Shown in pieces: positions 1 to 54,005 of a stretch of DNA of 64,000 bases; position 1 is the stretch's first letter, and every line of letters starts with the position of its first letter. Location of the stretch: contig JBAMJV010008100.1 of NCBI GenBank assembly GCA_037951105.1, positions 89,501 through 153,500 on the forward strand, given 5' to 3'. A program made the position numbers and the translations under genes. This DNA comes from Echinarachnius parma. Lineage: Eukaryota; Echinodermata; Echinoidea; Clypeasteroida; Echinarachniidae. A model generated the notes under the pieces. It was not told the origin of the DNA and ran no database searches. It saw only the letters and a program-made list of their open reading frames with translations.

Positions 1-1237
1 AAGTATTATGCTTGTGTAATGTGATCATCATAACCTAATCATGCTCACATCTAATCATGCGATACGGTCGTTTCAACTTCCTCTGTTGACAAATAAAGAT
101 AATATCATGGTCGTTTACACTTTCCTTGTTGATATCCGGTCTTCAATCCCAGGGCCCAATGTCACCTACCAAAAAGTATGCAATACAAATTATTTTCTCA
201 CATATTTTAACCCATAAAAGACTATTTAGTTTTTGTTGTAACACGCATTCTGCATATTCCCCAGTCAGAATATTTTTGGGACGAGTCCTGAAAAGATTAA
301 CATTTTCCTGGGACTGATTTCACTCGGCAAGGTCTGGAAAAATAGCAAACATAATCATCCTCGGTGATTCAGAGACAATTTAGCTAACTTGTGTGTTATT
401 TTCCCATTGTAGACACATTTGACAAATGACAACATGATTATTTTGTTAGTAACCTTTCCGATAGGCCTTCTAATATGGTAGTTTTCACTTCCTTTGTTTA
501 CATGCGGTCTTTCCTAGCCTTGATATTATGTCTACCGAGGTCAACAGATGATACTTCATTTTTGTAATTTGTGTGATTCATGAAATGGCCATGGTAGAAA
601 AGGTAAGGGTGGTTACCATAGTCACGTGTGAAAGCAAGATTATACCATACATTTGATTCTGCCCCAGTTGGCCTGGCTCACCAGAGAGCGGTTCTACTAA
701 TTAGCGTGAACAAATGCGAAGTACTGCGAACAAGCGCGAACAAGCGCGAACTATAGCGCGAATAAGCCATCAATATAAAAATGCATATCGTTTTTAAAAA
801 AAAGTTTTAGTGAGAAGATAACCTACATATCGATGGAATAAGCGGGAACAAATGTACTGCGAACAAGTGCATGCGAACAGGAAATATGTTCGCAGTAAAT
901 GGCTTGTTCACACTTGTTTCGCGCTAATTAGTAGGACCCCCAGAAAGTAATGAAGTAGTGATGTCTCCTTTAAAAAATCATAGTAATGTTTCTAAAAAGT
1001 TGAACATGTCCTTTGATTCTGGATTTTCTTAGTGGGTTAAAGCTGGACAATTGCCTTCTTAGCAACCACTAGGTCGAAAATTGCCCTGGACCGATTTATA
1101 GCTCTCACCTGGCACTTTGGTAACTCTGAACTATGAAGACTGCATATAAACATAGCAATTTTTTCTCATCTTATATTTTCTATGTATATGATGTGACTAT
1201 TGAAATGATTTTGTATTTTTCTGTTATCTTTTTCTAG
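1..1237 (+). other. intron upstream of the first visible MEGF exon
   Basis: No coding exon recognised on either strand. It contains a putative MITE at 690-940; the rest is AT-rich single-copy-looking sequence. Confidence 0.6.
690..940. mobile_element. short TIR element (MITE), TTCGCGCTAATTAG family
   Basis: The left end has GGTTCTACTAATTAGCG and the right end the reverse complement of GGGTCCTACTAATTAGCG. The interior has several GCGAACAAG units near the left and their complement near the right. No coding capacity. The element limits are approximate. Confidence 0.65.
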
Positions 1238-43265
<42,028 letters not shown>

Positions 43266-43460
43266 GGACCGGACTTTTATACTTTAAATTTATCAGTTGA
43301 CTCTTTCCTCGCTTCGTTTGCCAATTGCCTATTTTACCACAGCTTGCTTTTGTCACCGATTTTCACAATAGAACTCTGTGTAGCAGCTTGTGTACTGGAA
43401 AAGGACATACATTTAACGAAAACTGAAATATGCATCGTAGCTATTCATTACCATGGGTTA

Positions 43461-43582
43461 TGGTTCTAAACAATGTCAGGCAAGCAAGGAACTGGTTACT
43501 TAGTGATTTGCTAAGAAGGCAATCATCCGGCTCCAATGCACTGCCAACAGTCTGAATGAAAGGACAAGTTGTTTTGAACCAT
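43461..43582. mobile_element. GGTTCTAAACAA MITE copy in the probable 3' UTR
   Basis: GGTTCTAAACAATGTCAGGC at the left, AAGTTGTTTTGAACC at the right (inverted termini). A second copy is at 50379-50490. Confidence 0.65.
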
Positions 43583-43827
43583 GTGACGTCACTTCTTCGG
43601 TACTCTATAAGTGGAGATTAGTACCTGGGCTAGGGCTGAAGCAGGGATGAAGGAATTCAGGATCAGTTAACCACCCTCCACAAGGGCTTAATGGTTGAGA
43701 ACTCTAGAGGTGTGGACTCAAGAAGCATACTTTTCTTTCTGCTGCCCAAATGATGTTATTACAATGTTAACTTGTCACTTTGTGCTATATATATTTCATC
43801 AGTTCAATTACTTTGTATATTTGCTGA

Positions 43828-43833
43828 AATAAA
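43828..43833 (+). terminator. candidate polyadenylation signal, MEGF-like gene
   Basis: First AATAAA downstream of the stop codon (560 bp). Position and orientation fit, but no transcript evidence is available. Confidence 0.4.
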
Positions 43834-43996
43834 TCTTGCCAAAATGTGTATAATTGGTCGGCAATTTGGTATTATAATTCTCTTGTAAAGCGGAAAGGTG
43901 CTCCTATTTGAGCAGTTATAATATAGGTAGCTGCAGCTGCTATAGACAGCTGGTTGCAAAGACAGGTTTGGCTGTATTACGAGGCTTGTAGCAATG

Positions 43997-44715
43997 AACA
44001 AAACCTCATCAAACACTTCCATTTTGACTGGGATCTCTTGATAAACTAGTGTCAAGTATTTTGCATATTTTGCATACCCAGATTTTTGATTGACATTGTA
44101 CCAAGAACTCTTTTAATTTGTCTTTTTGCAATTTGCAATACTGAGCCCATATTTGTATGTGGTCTGCACATTGTATTGTATAGTTATCGGAGCTCAACTT
44201 GAATACATTTTTTGTTTAAATTTTAAGTTTAATTATGATGCAAAGAAGAACTTCCAAACCCAATGCAACAGGGAAAAAATCATTAATATTATTGATTTTT
44301 CAGGGGCTACTTTTCAAGCTTGCTCACATGAAAATGACACTCAAAAATTTGATTTGCATTGAACTCTATGCAAAATTTCAGGGGCTCTTTAATGAGTTTT
44401 GGGGGCTATTTTTGGCATTTCCGGGGACGAATTCGCCCCGAGCCCCCATGTATTGTTTTCACTTCAATGCAACATTCCAAGCTTGTAGAAATATTGAACA
44501 GTATTTAAATGTTGTAACAAATGTTTCTGTAATGTTCTATTAAAGAAGGTACACAATTAAGATATGAAACAGATCAGGACAACAAACAAAGCCTCATCAA
44601 ATTTGGTCTTCCGTTCTGACCTTTTTCAAAGGATAAACCAGTGGAATATTTTGTATACCCCAGCTTGAACATTCATTGGACTTTCCTTAGTTTCTATTAG
44701 AGGAAGTACACAGTT
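43997..44715. repeat. pair of diverged direct repeats
   Basis: 43997-44125 and 44581-44715 share AACAAA-CCTCATCAAA, GATAAAC-AGTG, ATTTTG-ATACCC and a following ACTTTT/ACTTTC stretch. Old duplication in the intergenic region. Confidence 0.5.
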
Positions 44716-45943
44716 CCAAAATTAAATATCAGGACAAAATATCAAACGTTCAATCGATTGATAGCTGGATATTTCCTCAGCTACAAGATTCCTAAATCTA
44801 CTTAAATTCATCAATATGCATTGTACTTATCTTTGATATATTTCTTGTAAAACAGGGTTTTGCTAAATTGCATACTTAGGTACTAAATGAATTCAATTTC
44901 ATCTTCTATATCAATCGGTTTGCAAATTTATAAACTTGTTGAATAGTTCCCAATACTTGCCAAGGTATGATGGTGCACTTTTAATACTTCTTACTGTATA
45001 TTTAGAAAAGAGCTGCTTATTGTACTTACATTTTGCAATATATATTTCAGTGTCATAATTCAGATACAATTATTAAAAGTGCATTTTAAAATTGAAAGAA
45101 TGTATATCAGTAGTATTCTGTGCTTTCATTGGCTAATGCAGAGATAGGGCAAATGCAGAAACAGACATTGCAAAGTATGATCATGTATGTATTTTAATGT
45201 GGTATATAGATTGCCATTATTGTTGTATATGCCACTTGTAATTATGTAATATAATCTGTGAATTGTAGATATGGAAGGCTGTATGTATAATAATCTCATT
45301 CTTTCCACTATTTTATCTCCACCGTCATTTCTGTATATCGTGTACCATGTAAAGACAATCTAACTTTTTTTAGAGTCATTAATTATTAATGTATATGTGT
45401 AAATTGGTTCCGCATATTAATCGTATATATTATGTTCATTATATTTGTGATAATATCTTTAAAAGGTAGCTACATGTAATATGTGTCATTGAGTGTATAG
45501 TGAAGCAAAATGTTCATGTGTTATTCGATAAAATCATTCTGTTTGTACAACTCTGTTATTCGTTAGGGCTGGGGAGGGGTTGGTTTCTGTGATTACATTC
45601 AAATTTAATTTGTATGAACAGAACATTAATTTGCTTTATTCCTTTATAAAATGATCAAATTGATTTCATTGTTTCACACCTTCTATACAATTTATTGTCT
45701 TCCTTTTTGCTAGGGCACCTTCTTTTTGTACTAAACATTCCTGGAACAATACTGATGAAAGCGTTTAAGTTCATGTTGTTGTTGATCAATCAGTAGATAA
45801 TCCTTGCATGCATGAAGAATGTATTACATTCAATCATATTTCATGATTTGATGCTTATTATAAGACCATAACAATTCACTTTGTAACTTGGCATAAAAAA
45901 GAATGTGCCTCGTTACTATACATTTGCAAGTGAACAAAATTAA

Positions 45944-46357
45944 AGGGGACCACCGGGCAAAGAACAACACATTATTATATGTTTTGGTACCGTTTTGTGA
46001 TATCAAATAGATACCCAACATTTTGCAAAGGGTTGTGTAATTCATAAACAAAGCAATTAGTTTCCACCACTTACGGAACCACTGCTATTTCCTGGTTCCA
46101 TACGGGCCAACCATTTGCGAGTGCACTAATGCTATTCACTCGTACGTTTGTAGACAATAGATTCCCGGGCGATTCGTCGCTCTGCACGCATTGCAATTCA
46201 CCGCACACATCGCAGTCTATGCAATTCAGAATGGTGATGCGTTTCCAATTTTTTTTTCTTTTCTGGAAACATATTTTTGTGAACTTGTTGATGGAATGGA
46301 ATACTAAAGATGTTACCTTTCTTTAATAAGAATATTATTTTCGGGTGGTGGTACCCT
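45944..46357. mobile_element. TTAA-flanked AGGG...CCCT MITE, member 2
   Basis: TTAA at 45940-45943 and 46358-46361. Termini AGGGGACCACCGGG and the complement of AGGGTACCACCACCCG. 414 bp, non-coding. Confidence 0.75.
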
Positions 46358-47602
46358 TTAATATTGACTTTTGATGATATCAAGACCTCAGAACAAATCT
46401 TTTTAATCAACCAGTATTAAATAACATCATTCTCTTTTTACACAAGCAAAATGACTTCCTTATGAATGCAAAATCTGTAACTGAGTTTGCTTATTGTCCC
46501 CTGCACCTTTTCATACTGATGTAATATTTTGTTATAAAGTTGACCATCTTGATTCTCTAAAAAAAGAAATTCAGTCAAATAGTATCAACATCTTTGGGTT
46601 TGGTAATGCTTCCAATAAGCGCATGATATTTACATGAAATAAGAAATGTTGTCGCTGTGTGAGAATGGTATAGAGATAAATAGATTAAATGGATGGAATA
46701 ATGAGAAAATTTATCCCAGAACAAAATAATTATAACACAATATTACATTTTCAGTTTGAATTATTATCCTATTTTTTTTGTGCAAGTGAAGGCTTAATAT
46801 ATTTTGTTTATTTCTTCGTAAATTTCTAACTGAAATGAATAAGTAACAACTTGATTTATTTATGTTTATGTCAATGATAAAATCTTAAAATCTAATACAT
46901 TTTATATTTTTGCAAGGATGTTCAAATATTGATAATATACTCTAATACTAAATTGTCTTGAAAAGTTGTATTAATTTAATTATCAGAATGCATAGACTTT
47001 ACAGTGCAATTTTTATTTTTATTTTAACGCAAATTGTAACAGGGAAAAGTAGAATGCTAGTTTTTGTATGTCGCTTACTGATTATTTCTAAATAAAAATG
47101 TATTCATAATACATGTATGCCTTGTGTAAATCTCCCAATATCTTTCTTCATGCCTACATATGGCAGTTCTACAAACTTAACCCGCCAAGGACTTTGTGAA
47201 AGACATAAGACTGGCTTAAAGGGACTTATTAACATTGTCCAAATCTTCAAAATAAAATTTTTATTCTAGCAGTTCCATACCTTGTTGTATTCGTATTAAC
47301 AATAAAATCATGGGACCGGTTTCGGTTTTTCAAATTTCCCTTTCGTTACAAAGATATGTACGATTTAAGTATTCAGATAAGAAAAACTCGGGTGGAGTTT
47401 TTCTTACCATGTACAATAAACATTGCATCAACCCTTCATCACATGATGCAAAGGTTTACATGTTGACATTTCTCTCTGTAAAATGTTGATATTTTGAATT
47501 GGAATGCCTGCACAAGTCTCTCCCTACATACAAGGATAGAATAGTACATGGGGCCATCAGGATGGACTTTGGATATTACAGAAACTCTCTCTGTTTGATA
47601 CT

Positions 47603-47670
47603 GTATGTGTGTGTGTGTGTGTGTGAATGTTTGATTGTGTCTGTTTATATGTGTGTGTGTGTGTGTGTGC
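47603..47670. repeat. GT dinucleotide microsatellite
   Basis: Two GT runs separated by AATGTTTGATTGTGTCTGTTT. Confidence 0.95.
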
Positions 47671-50378
47671 ACGCATCTGTCTAAGACCATATCAGTGAAA
47701 ATAACAAATGTGCTTCAAGAGAATGGATTTAAGAGTCAAAGCAATTTTAAGACAAAATCAAAACACATCTTGCAATTAGTTTTTTTAAAGTCTGTACAAA
47801 AAGCACAGCACAATGCACTCTCCAAAGTGCATTTTATTCCATCCTCAAACACAGCTTTCAATTGTCACAGAAAAATCGCATTCCAAAGATACACTTTATA
47901 TCATTAATTTGTCAACAATCCGGGGTGGCCATTTCATATCATGTATACAAAATATTAAAATGAATAAAAAGAACCAACGACTTGGCTGCATGCATCACAG
48001 GTATAAACTAAGACAAAGCAATCTGAATTTGTCAGAGTTTATTCAACCCCTGCATTATTACCCTTCCTTTGCTACATTTGCAAAGGCATACTGCTCCATA
48101 AAACATCAACTGTAAATATATATGCACTTCAAAAGGATGTAACAAGTTTTGGGTAGTGTTGCCAGAAACCAACCATTGCCAGAAATCGCCCGCCTCATTT
48201 CTGTCATCAAATGGAAAATATTCAGACAGATTATCACTTTCATATTAATAAACATTCACTTCCTTTCATATTTCTGAAGTATGATCACATTCAAAACAGA
48301 ATATGAATATCATATCACTGCATAATTCAGCAAATGAAATTAAATTTATGCAGGTACAAATATTGATCCAATTATTGTTCCATGAAACTATATTTGTATC
48401 AATGAATAACATCCGAGTAATAGGTGGGTGGACATATTCTGGCACACTTAGGGTGCGTACCGGCACGTGTACTTGATCTACTACGCCACTCTTTATTCAC
48501 GTATGATCATATTCCATACAGAACTACGAACTTCATGTCACTGCATACAGCACATTAAATTATTTCATCACAAATATTGCTCCAAGATCTGGCCTTTAAA
48601 AAAACATGTAATGGTACTTTAATATGTATAATGAGTTCCCGACTCAAAAGAAGTACCACAAAAAGTCAATAATTATAACAGTATTTATGATTGCTAAATA
48701 CATGTACATGTATGACCTGGATGATATATTTAGTGTTTAATGCAGAGTTTAGGCAGTACCCCTTATTGGTCTATACTCTCTCATAAAAAAAGAATATGAT
48801 ATAAATAATGCAAATGCATGTACATGCAGCTAATGAACAGAGAACCGTAACAAATATAAGGCAGAGGGTAATAAGATAAAATATTCCACAAAAAAAAAGA
48901 CATATGAGCCAGCTATTCTTTGTCAACAATCATTACTCTACAGTTGTTGGCAATCATTTTTGTCAGTAAGGATATTTCAATATTCCTATCTAAGTGAATG
49001 TTGACTGCTCTCTATTTAAAAAAACTTGAAGACTATCTAAAATGTCCTGATTCTACTCAGTGGGGTGAAGGTTCATCTGATCATAGTCCCAAGGACCTGG
49101 TCAATTGCATCATAATGCATATACAGTTAAACAGTGATCGCGATAGTTTGGGAATGGTCTGCAATGTATTGCTAAAATAAACTCTTACGATAGCTGACCA
49201 AAGTTTCATGATATAGATTTTGAGGTAAGAGAAAAGCTTGGAAGGAAACAAGAAATGGTTGTAATATATTTCTAGTTCAATCTAATAGTATCATTGACTG
49301 TTAAATCTCTCTGAAAGTCTCTTTTCCAAAAAAATAAATGTACAAGAAATAACTATTTGTAGACCTTGATAACTATTTCATCAGAAGATAACAATAAAAA
49401 ATAAATTCTCCCTTTTTTAGAGAAATCTAATTTCTGTATCATTTACACACAAAAATGGGGTAATAAAAAATATATTTGACAAGAGTAGCTGAGCACCCAA
49501 TAACACAATAAAATTCACTACTCTAATTATATTGATTTTGTCTGCCATTTCAATCCTCCAAAAGCTTTGAAAACTCATTCATGCAAGATACACCCTGACG
49601 CAACTGTACATCTCACACCTTTGAAAGCAAATATTAAACAAAGTCACAAAAACTATCAACATCCTACCGGGCAATGCTCATCAAGTAATTACAAAAATTA
49701 TATATAAATTGTGCATCGTCTGAATGTACTAGCATGCAACCATGAAACATGGTACAACAATTTGTCATATACATATATTTGACAAACATGTACATATGTA
49801 GAACACACGCCAATACATACATGTAGTAATTAAATAATTTGTAAGAAAACACAAGTCCTCATTATACATGTATATCAGACGTTAAATATGACAAAATCAA
49901 AAGAAACAAAAAAAGTAAAAATATCAGTTCAAACTTACCAATCATAAATTAAACATCTATACCTGAATTTCACACTATTAGTATTCCATTAAGACCCTGC
50001 AACATTATTTGTAAGTAAAACAATAAATGAACAGCCATGTGTGCACTCAATTAACCCATTCAAGAACATTTGATTTTGCTATAACATGTATTCTCCATAG
50101 ACACCAACCAGAGTATCTACTGGACCAGTGTTCAATGGGTTAATATTCTTGGAAGAACAGATATATGTGACATGAAAATGGGAAAAAGGCAAATTAGGCC
50201 ATAATGAATGAATATTACACATTCTTGGATTAGCGAGGATATACCTGTGTGGCTTTGTTTAACAGTTTGTGCTTGTTTTGTAAACTAACAGGGGTGCGTA
50301 CAAATTGGCTTTCACAAACAACAATGGAACATTATACAGTTATGAATAGGTTGTGATGCTCTACAGTGCCATGCATAA

Positions 50379-50490
50379 TGGTTCTAAACGATGACAGGCA
50401 AGCAAGAAATGCTTAGAAGATAAGAGGGCAATTGGCCAGCTCAAACCCACTATCAAAAGCTCAAATCAAAGGAGAAGTTGTTTAGAACAA
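50379..50490. mobile_element. GGTTCTAAACAA MITE, intergenic copy
   Basis: Shares GGTTCTAAAC-ATG-CAGGCAA, GAGGGCAATT and GGAGAAGTTGTTTAGAAC with 43461-43582. Confidence 0.6.
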
Positions 50491-50739
50491 TTAATATACG
50501 TGTGTAACAAAAACAAAATGTGACTACTTTGGTGCTCAATAACTACTTTAATTCTTAGTTTGATTGGAATAATTCTACACTATCTGAACGGCTTGTTTCT
50601 GCATGATACACAGAAAACAAAATATATTAATCTATCAAGAATTTCTCCTTCACAAAAATATGTAACAAAGAAAAATTCTTATGAACTTTTTGTTCCATTT
50701 GATTCCTTTTCTTCCACTTCTTTTGGCAATAATTATTAA

Positions 50740-51228
50740 AGGGAAATGAAAGGTTAGAATGTTTGCTGATTGTTACTGATAAATGCATAATTGCTTTCAC
50801 TTCTAGTCGTATATTTCCTCTTGGGTATCACTAATAATGGAAATATTCAATGTTTTTTGTTAAGCCCCTACCAACTATTTTGACTGACCACTGGAGGCTG
50901 CCATGTTTTTTTATGGTACCGCATCATCGTGAAACGTCATCTAAGTGCATCTGAGACTAACAAAAGCGGGTTGTGTGACCGCTCTTATAGAGTCTGCTGG
51001 TTATGTAACCCACTTTTGTTAGTGCAAGGTCAGATGGTATTTCATATGGTATAGTTGGAAAACATGGCAGTCTCCAGTGTTCAGTCAAAACAGATGAAAG
51101 TGTTTTAAAAAACAATGATTATTTCCTCCATTTGTAGTGATATCCAAGAGGAAATATAAGACTAGAAGTGACAGGAAGTATGCACGTATCAGTAACCGTC
51201 AGCGAAAGTGCCTGCATTTTGCTCCCCT
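50740..51228. mobile_element. TTAA-flanked AGGG...CCCT MITE, member 3
   Basis: TTAA at 50736-50739 and 51229-51232. Inverted arms include ACTTCTAGTCGTATATTTCC and its near complement at 51145-51175, plus ACTAACAAAAG / CTTTTGTTAGT nearer the centre. Confidence 0.82.
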
Positions 51229-51330
51229 TTAACCTACTTTATTTGGCAAATTTATTATATCAATATCAACAAAAGGTATAGCTAGTAAAGCATTGAGAAA
51301 TAGAAAATATATAATTAATAATATCAAGAT

Positions 51331-51555
51331 ATGATGACACACGCGGTACCCCAGGGTACCGTTGTACCCCGGGGTACCGCGTTGTGTAGCGCCATCTTGT
51401 GTCCACTCGAAGCACAACCGTATTGCGTTGTGTATGCAGTGCAGCGCGCGATTGTATGCACGCTATACCCTGGTACAGCCCTAAAAAAAAAAATAATAAT
51501 TAAACAAAATGGCGGATATTCGTTTGGTACCCCAGGGTACCATTTATGTCATCAT
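51331..51555 (-). mobile_element. GGTACCCTGGGGTACC MITE, copy 2
   Basis: Ends ATGATGACA and TGTCATCAT. Internal GGTACCCCAGGGTACC and GGTACCCCGGGGTACC palindromes. Reverse-orientation homologue of 16044-16318 and better preserved. Confidence 0.85.
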
Positions 51556-52195
51556 ATGTAGCTATTGTCTGGTATGACAAATAAAGGTGACAAAAAGAAG
51601 ATTCAACACTTCATGACTAAGAGATTATAGGTTCGAATAAGTATGGCTATCATATTCACGATACCTACTGTGTCTTAGCCAGGAGTTGACAATGATGGAG
51701 TTGGATAGTTAAGTTCACACACATACCTACGTGAAGACCACCCCCTTTCCATATGGCTCATCCATAATCACAGTTCTGAATCACAGTTCGTAGTAACACA
51801 CAACATTTTGCCCACGTATGCTTAGAATGACCCTTTACCCACCCCATAATCTACACATACAGGTATTTTTTTTAGCTTCACTCGTACAAATGTGGTTCTT
51901 GTTTCATACCTCTCTTTTGTTGCCCTATATCTATGTTTCTCTAAAAAAAAAAAAACATATCACCACCCCCTGACCAATGTAAATGATTTCAGCAAATCTA
52001 CACCAGTGTGAAAGGTAAAATGCATAGAACTTGATGCAGCATGTCAAATATGATGTACTGTTTATACAAGATGTAGAACAATAAGTAAAATAAAACAAAG
52101 TACATAAATAACACACCCTTTGTTTCTTATGTTCACGGTAAGAATCATAAAATTTACTCTGTATCCACAATCTGTTTAATCTCATGTACATATTA

Positions 52196-52437
52196 TACAG
52201 TCAAACCTGTCAAAGTGGCCACCTGGTTGTAGCAACCAACCTGTCTATAGAGGCCACCAAGCATGACCCCCTGCAGAGAAAACCCATGTTATGGAACCTG
52301 TCTATGGAGGTCACCTGTCTACAGTGGCCACTTTTCTTGTTTCCCCTCAGGTGGTCCCTATACACAGGTTTTTACTGTAACAAATACGTTTTGTAGAACC
52401 TGTCTATAGAGGCCACCTGTCTGCAGGTTTGACTGTA
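52196..52437. mobile_element. TACAGTCAAACCTG MITE
   Basis: Perfect terminal inverted repeat TACAGTCAAACCTG / CAGGTTTGACTGTA. Internal repeats CCTGTCTATAGAGGCCACC occur in both orientations. Homologous to 24343-24515. Confidence 0.88.
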
Positions 52438-53164
52438 CACCATAATCATCTTCGCCATATTTCATAATCAAATGTGACCTCAATAATATTCTGGCTAGCT
52501 AATGGCATCTGGTCGAGTGTCAATCCTTTCCTTGTTAGCATGTAACTTTGATTCAATCAACTAGAATTATAATACTTTCATGACCTCTTCCATTAAATTA
52601 CATTCAACATTTCTGTGACCTTGCTCGGATAAAACATATATATTTATACTCCATTTTAAATCACTATTCCTTTCCGTTTGTTCTATTTATCTCAGCACAA
52701 CAATACATTGGCACACCCCACACTGTGCACTGTTTAAATAGAGTCATATAATATGGCTTAAAGTGATCCATTAACTTTATATTAAGATTTATCCAGAAGT
52801 GATATTTGAGGCTTCAATCATATACCAATATCACTGTCAGATTCGTATGAATGATATGTGAGATTTTCATAGAAAAAGAACAATGTTTACCTAGGGAAAA
52901 AGGGAAAATTGATGCCAGATTTTATGCCCAATTGTTCACTGGAAACATCCAATTTCGTATACAATTCAATTCATAAATATCTTCATAATAAGGGAGACAT
53001 ATGAACAATCAACACCCATTTCATTATTCTGTTACCATAAGCCAAACAATAAGGTACAAGAGAAGTGTGAAAGTTCCAAGTGAGTTGGCTGAATTTGACA
53101 AAGTGAATGGATGACTTCAAGGTGACAGCATCGTTGCATTAGATGCATGGGAGTAGATACTTAC

Positions 53165-53232
53165 GTAATACCTATTCATCAGGGGGGGGATGAATGAATA
53201 GATCATCCCCCCCTGTTGAATGGGTATCAATG
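53165..53232. repeat. short hairpin with G/C-run arms
   Basis: ACCTATTCATCAGGGGGGG and the complement around GAATGAATAGA form an approximately 28-bp-arm hairpin. Confidence 0.75.
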
Positions 53233-53340
53233 ACAGATCTGATTAGATGCCACGTTTCAAAGCTCACAGGGAGGTGCCATGTTCTTGCATCCCCTATGTG
53301 CTATGTAGCTTACATAGACTGAGGTGCCGCACCATCAAAC

Positions 53341-53454
53341 TGGGCCCCGCAACAGAGATTTACAAGTGATCGTACAATCAATTCATATGGCATATCGTTT
53401 GATCGTAAGATTAATGGTTCAATCCAAAGATCAATCAATTGTTACGGGGCCCTG
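53341..53454. mobile_element. GGGCCCCG / ATTGATTGAT foldback MITE
   Basis: GGGCCCCGCAACAGAGATTT at the left and CAATTGTTACGGGGCCC at the right, with inverted AATCAATTGA-like arms. Related to 3401-3566 and 11996-12113. Confidence 0.65.
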
Positions 53455-53833
53455 TTTTTCTTTTTCTTTTGTTTTTAAAGTTTTTTTGTACATTATAGAG
53501 TTGCTGTTTCACAGCAACGCATAGTTCACATAATGCTGCATCTGATGTATATATACCTCCATAGACCTATCATAATATTATTAGGGAGGACTACAAGCAG
53601 TTTCAAGTTGCAGTAATAAACAGCAATATGTTATAATATGTTTATACCTATCTAATAAAAAAGAAGACAATTCTCATGGGTCCTGTTGCAGAAACACATT
53701 GCACTTTATCAAACAAAGCACAAGTTGCTGCTCAACTAATGAGCATTAAGTATTAGTCGACTAGCGCTTGATTCTATGATGTGCAAGTCTTCATGCAACC
53801 TGACCCACAATCAGCTAGACAAGTTTTCATGAG

Positions 53834-54005
53834 TTAAGTTGCTTGCGCCGGCTGAGGTCTAAACTTGGGGAGGAAGAGACCGAACTTTGACTCAACGCCC
53901 GAGAAGGTGGCGACTGCTAGCTGCATGCCACCGATGTGTTCTGGGTTGACCGGGGGAAGGTCGGCTGCGTGAGTGGAGATCTTGACCTGTGAACCCTCTG
54001 GTTGT
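53834..54005 (-). CDS. AGC carrier last coding exon
   Basis: Acceptor CTCTGCAG; stop TAA at 53836-53834. It encodes [19 protein letters not shown] and [18 protein letters not shown], ending in QPAQAT. The C-terminal targeting tail is divergent, as is usual. No AATAAA was found close below the stop on this strand. Confidence 0.92.

Larger units (their letters stand above)
43266..43850 (+). other. probable 3' UTR of the MEGF-like gene
   Basis: Starts after the TAG stop. The first AATAAA is at 43828-43833, so a UTR of about 580 bp is the simplest reading. A longer UTR is possible (ATTAAA near 44538, AATAAA at 47091-47096). A small repeat shared with 50379-50490 lies inside it. Confidence 0.45.
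44716..53833. other. intergenic region between convergent genes
   Basis: No gene recognised on either strand. It contains MITEs at 45944-46357, 50379-50490, 50740-51228, 51331-51555, 52196-52437 and 53341-53454, a GT microsatellite and a hairpin at 53165-53232. The lower part may contain the 3' UTR of the carrier gene; 46362-47600 and 47700-50370 hold nothing I recognise. Confidence 0.6.
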
